A DNA stretch of 15,574 nucleotides, taken from Oscillospiraceae bacterium (GTDB lineage: Bacteria; Bacillota; Clostridia; Oscillospirales; Acutalibacteraceae). The notes beneath the pieces are model-generated. The model was not told where the DNA came from. It did not search any database and saw only the letters and a list, made by a program, of their open reading frames with translations. The stretch covers positions 1-15,574 of the forward strand of contig CACZON010000207.1 of assembly GCA_902782805.1 (NCBI GenBank), in the 5' to 3' direction. Below, in pieces: positions 14,027 through 15,574 of the stretch. Position 1 is the stretch's first letter. Every line of letters starts with the position of its first letter. The translations under genes and the position numbers were made by a program.

Positions 14027-15364
14027 ATGACTGAGAAAACGAAAATCGCGGTTCTCGTTTCCGGCGGCGGAACGAATCTCCAGGCGCTGATCGACGCGCA
14101 GCAGAACGGCGCGCTCAAAAGCGGCGAGATCGTCCTCGTCGTTTCGAACAGAACCTCCGCCTACGCGCTCGAACGCGCGAAAAAAGCGGGGATCGAAACA
14201 GCGGTCCTCCTGCGGCGCGAATACGGCGAACGGTTCGAAGACCGGCTGATCGAGATCCTGCGCGAAAAGAAGATCGAGCTGATCATCATGGCCGGGTTCC
14301 TTTCCATTCTGGATGAAAAGTTTACCCGTGCTTTTCCGCGCCGGATCATCAACGTCCATCCGTCGCTGATCCCCTCCTTCTGCGGCAAGGGCTACTACGG
14401 ACTGCGCGTTCACGAGGAGGCGCTGCGCTACGGCGTAAAGGTGACGGGCGCTACCGTTCACTACGTCAACGAAATTACCGACGGCGGCGAAATCATTTCG
14501 CAGAAAGCGGTGGAAATCCAGACGGGCGATACGCCCGAGATCCTGCAGGAGCGCGTGATGCGCCAGGCCGAATGGATCCTGCTGCCGGCCGCCGCCGAAA
14601 AAGTCAGCAAAGAAATCATGGAGAGGAAGGAAGCGAGGAAAGCCATGGATATCTATAAAATCAATACCCCGGAAGAGCTGATTGCCGGCAATTCCTACGT
14701 CGGCCGCGGCATCGTCGTCGGCAAAACGCAGGACGGCAAAAAAGCCGCCGCCGCCTATTTCATCATGGGCAGAAGCGAAAACAGCCGCAACCGCATTTTC
14801 GTTGAAAAGAACGGCGAGGTTTTCACCCAGCCGTACGACGAAACGAAAGTCAAGGATCCTTCGCTGATCATTTACGCGGCGATCCGCTCCTTCGAAAACG
14901 ATCTGATCGTCACCAACGGCAACCAGACCGATACGATCTGTGATTTCCTCAAAGAGGGAAAGACCTTCTCCGAGGCGCTCGCAACGCGCGAGTTCGAGCC
15001 GGACGCGCCGAACCTCACGCCCCGCATCAGCGCGATTCTGCATTTTGGCAACGGAGATTTTACCTACGAAATGAGTATTCTCAAATCAGCGGACGCCCAG
15101 GGCTCGGCCTGCAGCCGTTATACGTTCTCCTACCGTCCGCTGCCCGGGCTCGGCCATTTCCTCCACACCTACGTCTGCGACGGAAACCCGATCCCCTCAT
15201 TCCAGGGAGAACCGGAGCGCATGACGGTCGACGATGAGATCGACGTTTTTACCGCCCGCCTCTGGAACAGCCTCGATCCGGACAACAAGATCTCGCTCTA
15301 CGTCCGCTATATCGATCTCGCAACGGGCGAGACCGAAAACCGCCTTGTGAACAAGAACGTCTGA
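14027..15364 (+). CDS. purN: GAR transformylase fused to PurO-type IMP cyclohydrolase
   Basis: A 445-residue two-domain protein. Residues 1-200 are PurN, which transfers a formyl group to GAR. VSGGGTNLQALI (11-22), IIMAGFLSIL (86-95), NVHPSLIPSFCG (109-120, with N109 and H111) and TDGGEIISQKAVEI (151-164, D152) give a complete active site. Residues 207-445 match an IMP cyclohydrolase of the PurO type (PF07826), which closes FAICAR to IMP: GRGIVVG (226-232), FIMGRSENSRNR (245-256), GNQTDTI, RISAILH, SRYTF, and CDGNPIPSFQGEPE (384-397). In my recollection these are usually separate genes in Clostridia. No stop or frameshift lies between them, but an ATG at 14645 (M207), with GAGGAA at 14634-14639, could start the second protein alone. 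The start ATG has GGGAG 6 bases upstream. Confidence 0.93.
   Translation: MTEKTKIAVLVSGGGTNLQALIDAQQNGALKSGEIVLVVSNRTSAYALERAKKAGIETAVLLRREYGERFEDRLIEILREKKIELIIMAGFLSILDEKFTRAFPRRIINVHPSLIPSFCGKGYYGLRVHEEALRYGVKVTGATVHYVNEITDGGEIISQKAVEIQTGDTPEILQERVMRQAEWILLPAAAEKVSKEIMERKEARKAMDIYKINTPEELIAGNSYVGRGIVVGKTQDGKKAAAAYFIMGRSENSRNRIFVEKNGEVFTQPYDETKVKDPSLIIYAAIRSFENDLIVTNGNQTDTICDFLKEGKTFSEALATREFEPDAPNLTPRISAILHFGNGDFTYEMSILKSADAQGSACSRYTFSYRPLPGLGHFLHTYVCDGNPIPSFQGEPERMTVDDEIDVFTARLWNSLDPDNKISLYVRYIDLATGETENRLVNKNV
14634..14647 (+). promoter_or_regulatory. Possible internal translation start for the PurO domain
   Basis: GAGGAA (14634-14639) lies 5 bases before the ATG at 14645, at the exact junction of the two domains, where stand-alone IMP cyclohydrolases begin with a similar MxIYKINT sequence. 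It could yield a free cyclohydrolase next to the fusion. Purine-rich lysine and arginine codons here also make such a motif likely by chance. Confidence 0.35.
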
Positions 15365-15377
15365 GAGGGAGCCGAAC

Positions 15378-15574
15378 ATGGACAGAGACAGCTATATTTC
15401 TCCGCTTTCCACCCGCTACGCGAGCGACGAGATGCAGGCGGTTTTCTCCGATAATTTCAAATTCCGCACCTGGAGAAAGCTCTGGATCGCGCTGGCAAAG
15501 ACAGAAAAAGCGCTCGGCTTGGAGATCACGCAGGAACAGATCGACGAGCTCGAAGCGCACGCCGAGGATATCAA
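15378..15574 (+). CDS. purB: Adenylosuccinate lyase, N-terminal part (runs off the window)
   Basis: The first 65 residues are open to the window end. They read MDRDSYISPLSTRYASDEM, then FSDNFKFRTWRKLWIALAKT and EKALGLEITQEQIDELEAH, which match the N-terminus of clostridial adenylosuccinate lyases. PurB splits SAICAR to AICAR and fumarate, and adenylosuccinate to AMP and fumarate, so it fits the operon. The ATG at 15378 has AGAGGGAG (15364-15371) 6 bases upstream, overlapping the stop of the fusion gene. The catalytic residues lie beyond the window and cannot be checked. Confidence 0.9.
   Translation, partial: MDRDSYISPLSTRYASDEMQAVFSDNFKFRTWRKLWIALAKTEKALGLEITQEQIDELEAHAEDI

Noticed and set aside
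13736..15043. 435-codon open frame on the - strand opposite purM and purN
   Set aside because: It lies antisense to two well-supported enzymes, shows no recognisable domain and has the composition of a codon-bias shadow.
1..15574. CRISPR arrays, insertion sequences, tRNA or rRNA genes
   Set aside because: No regularly spaced repeats, transposase-like proteins, terminal inverted repeats or cloverleaf-like sequences were seen.

Overview
The window looks like chromosomal DNA of a Clostridia-type Firmicute. The family cannot be fixed from sequence alone, but the proteins resemble those of Lachnospiraceae, Oscillospiraceae and relatives. The reasons are GGAGG ribosome binding sites almost everywhere, consensus sigma-A promoters, a ZTP riboswitch before purE, a PurO-type IMP cyclohydrolase, and stand-alone families typical of that group. 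Coding is dense and almost entirely on the + strand, with one - strand gene.

Positions 1-3652: a small stand-alone domain related to the C-terminal part of fatty acid kinase FakA (29-280). It is followed by a 1058-residue membrane protein (431-3607) with a cytoplasmic TIR domain, one transmembrane helix and a very large beta-propeller-like outer part. This gene has its own promoter, a leader with two hairpins, and a terminator.

Positions 3696-6330: a two-gene operon with a consensus promoter, glycerol kinase (3763-5250) and a monoacylglycerol-lipase-like hydrolase (5261-6181). Together they could release glycerol from glycerides and phosphorylate it. The transcript ends in a structured 3' region and an intrinsic terminator.

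Positions 6411-8417: an ECF-transporter S component (6518-7060) translationally coupled by an ATGA overlap to one polypeptide that joins an XRE-type HTH, a P-loop kinase-like ATPase and a CYTH triphosphate-tunnel domain (7057-8367). The arrangement resembles NadR with its transporter PnuC, so I read it as a candidate self-regulated uptake and phosphorylation module with unknown substrate. Direct repeats and a foldable leader lie just upstream. A bidirectional terminator separates it from a convergent MATE exporter gene (8422-9804, - strand, TTG start).

Positions 10032-15574: a purine biosynthesis operon with a TTGACA/TACGAT promoter and a ZTP riboswitch-terminator. The gene order is purE, purC, a purF homologue, purM, a purN-IMP cyclohydrolase fusion, and the start of purB. 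Two points stand out. The PurF homologue has lost the glutaminase nucleophile and other glutamine-site residues but keeps all four iron-sulfur ligand cysteines. PurN is fused in frame to a PurO-type cyclohydrolase with a plausible internal start. The steps from GAR formylation to IMP that are absent here (purD, purL/Q/S, AICAR formyltransferase) must lie elsewhere.
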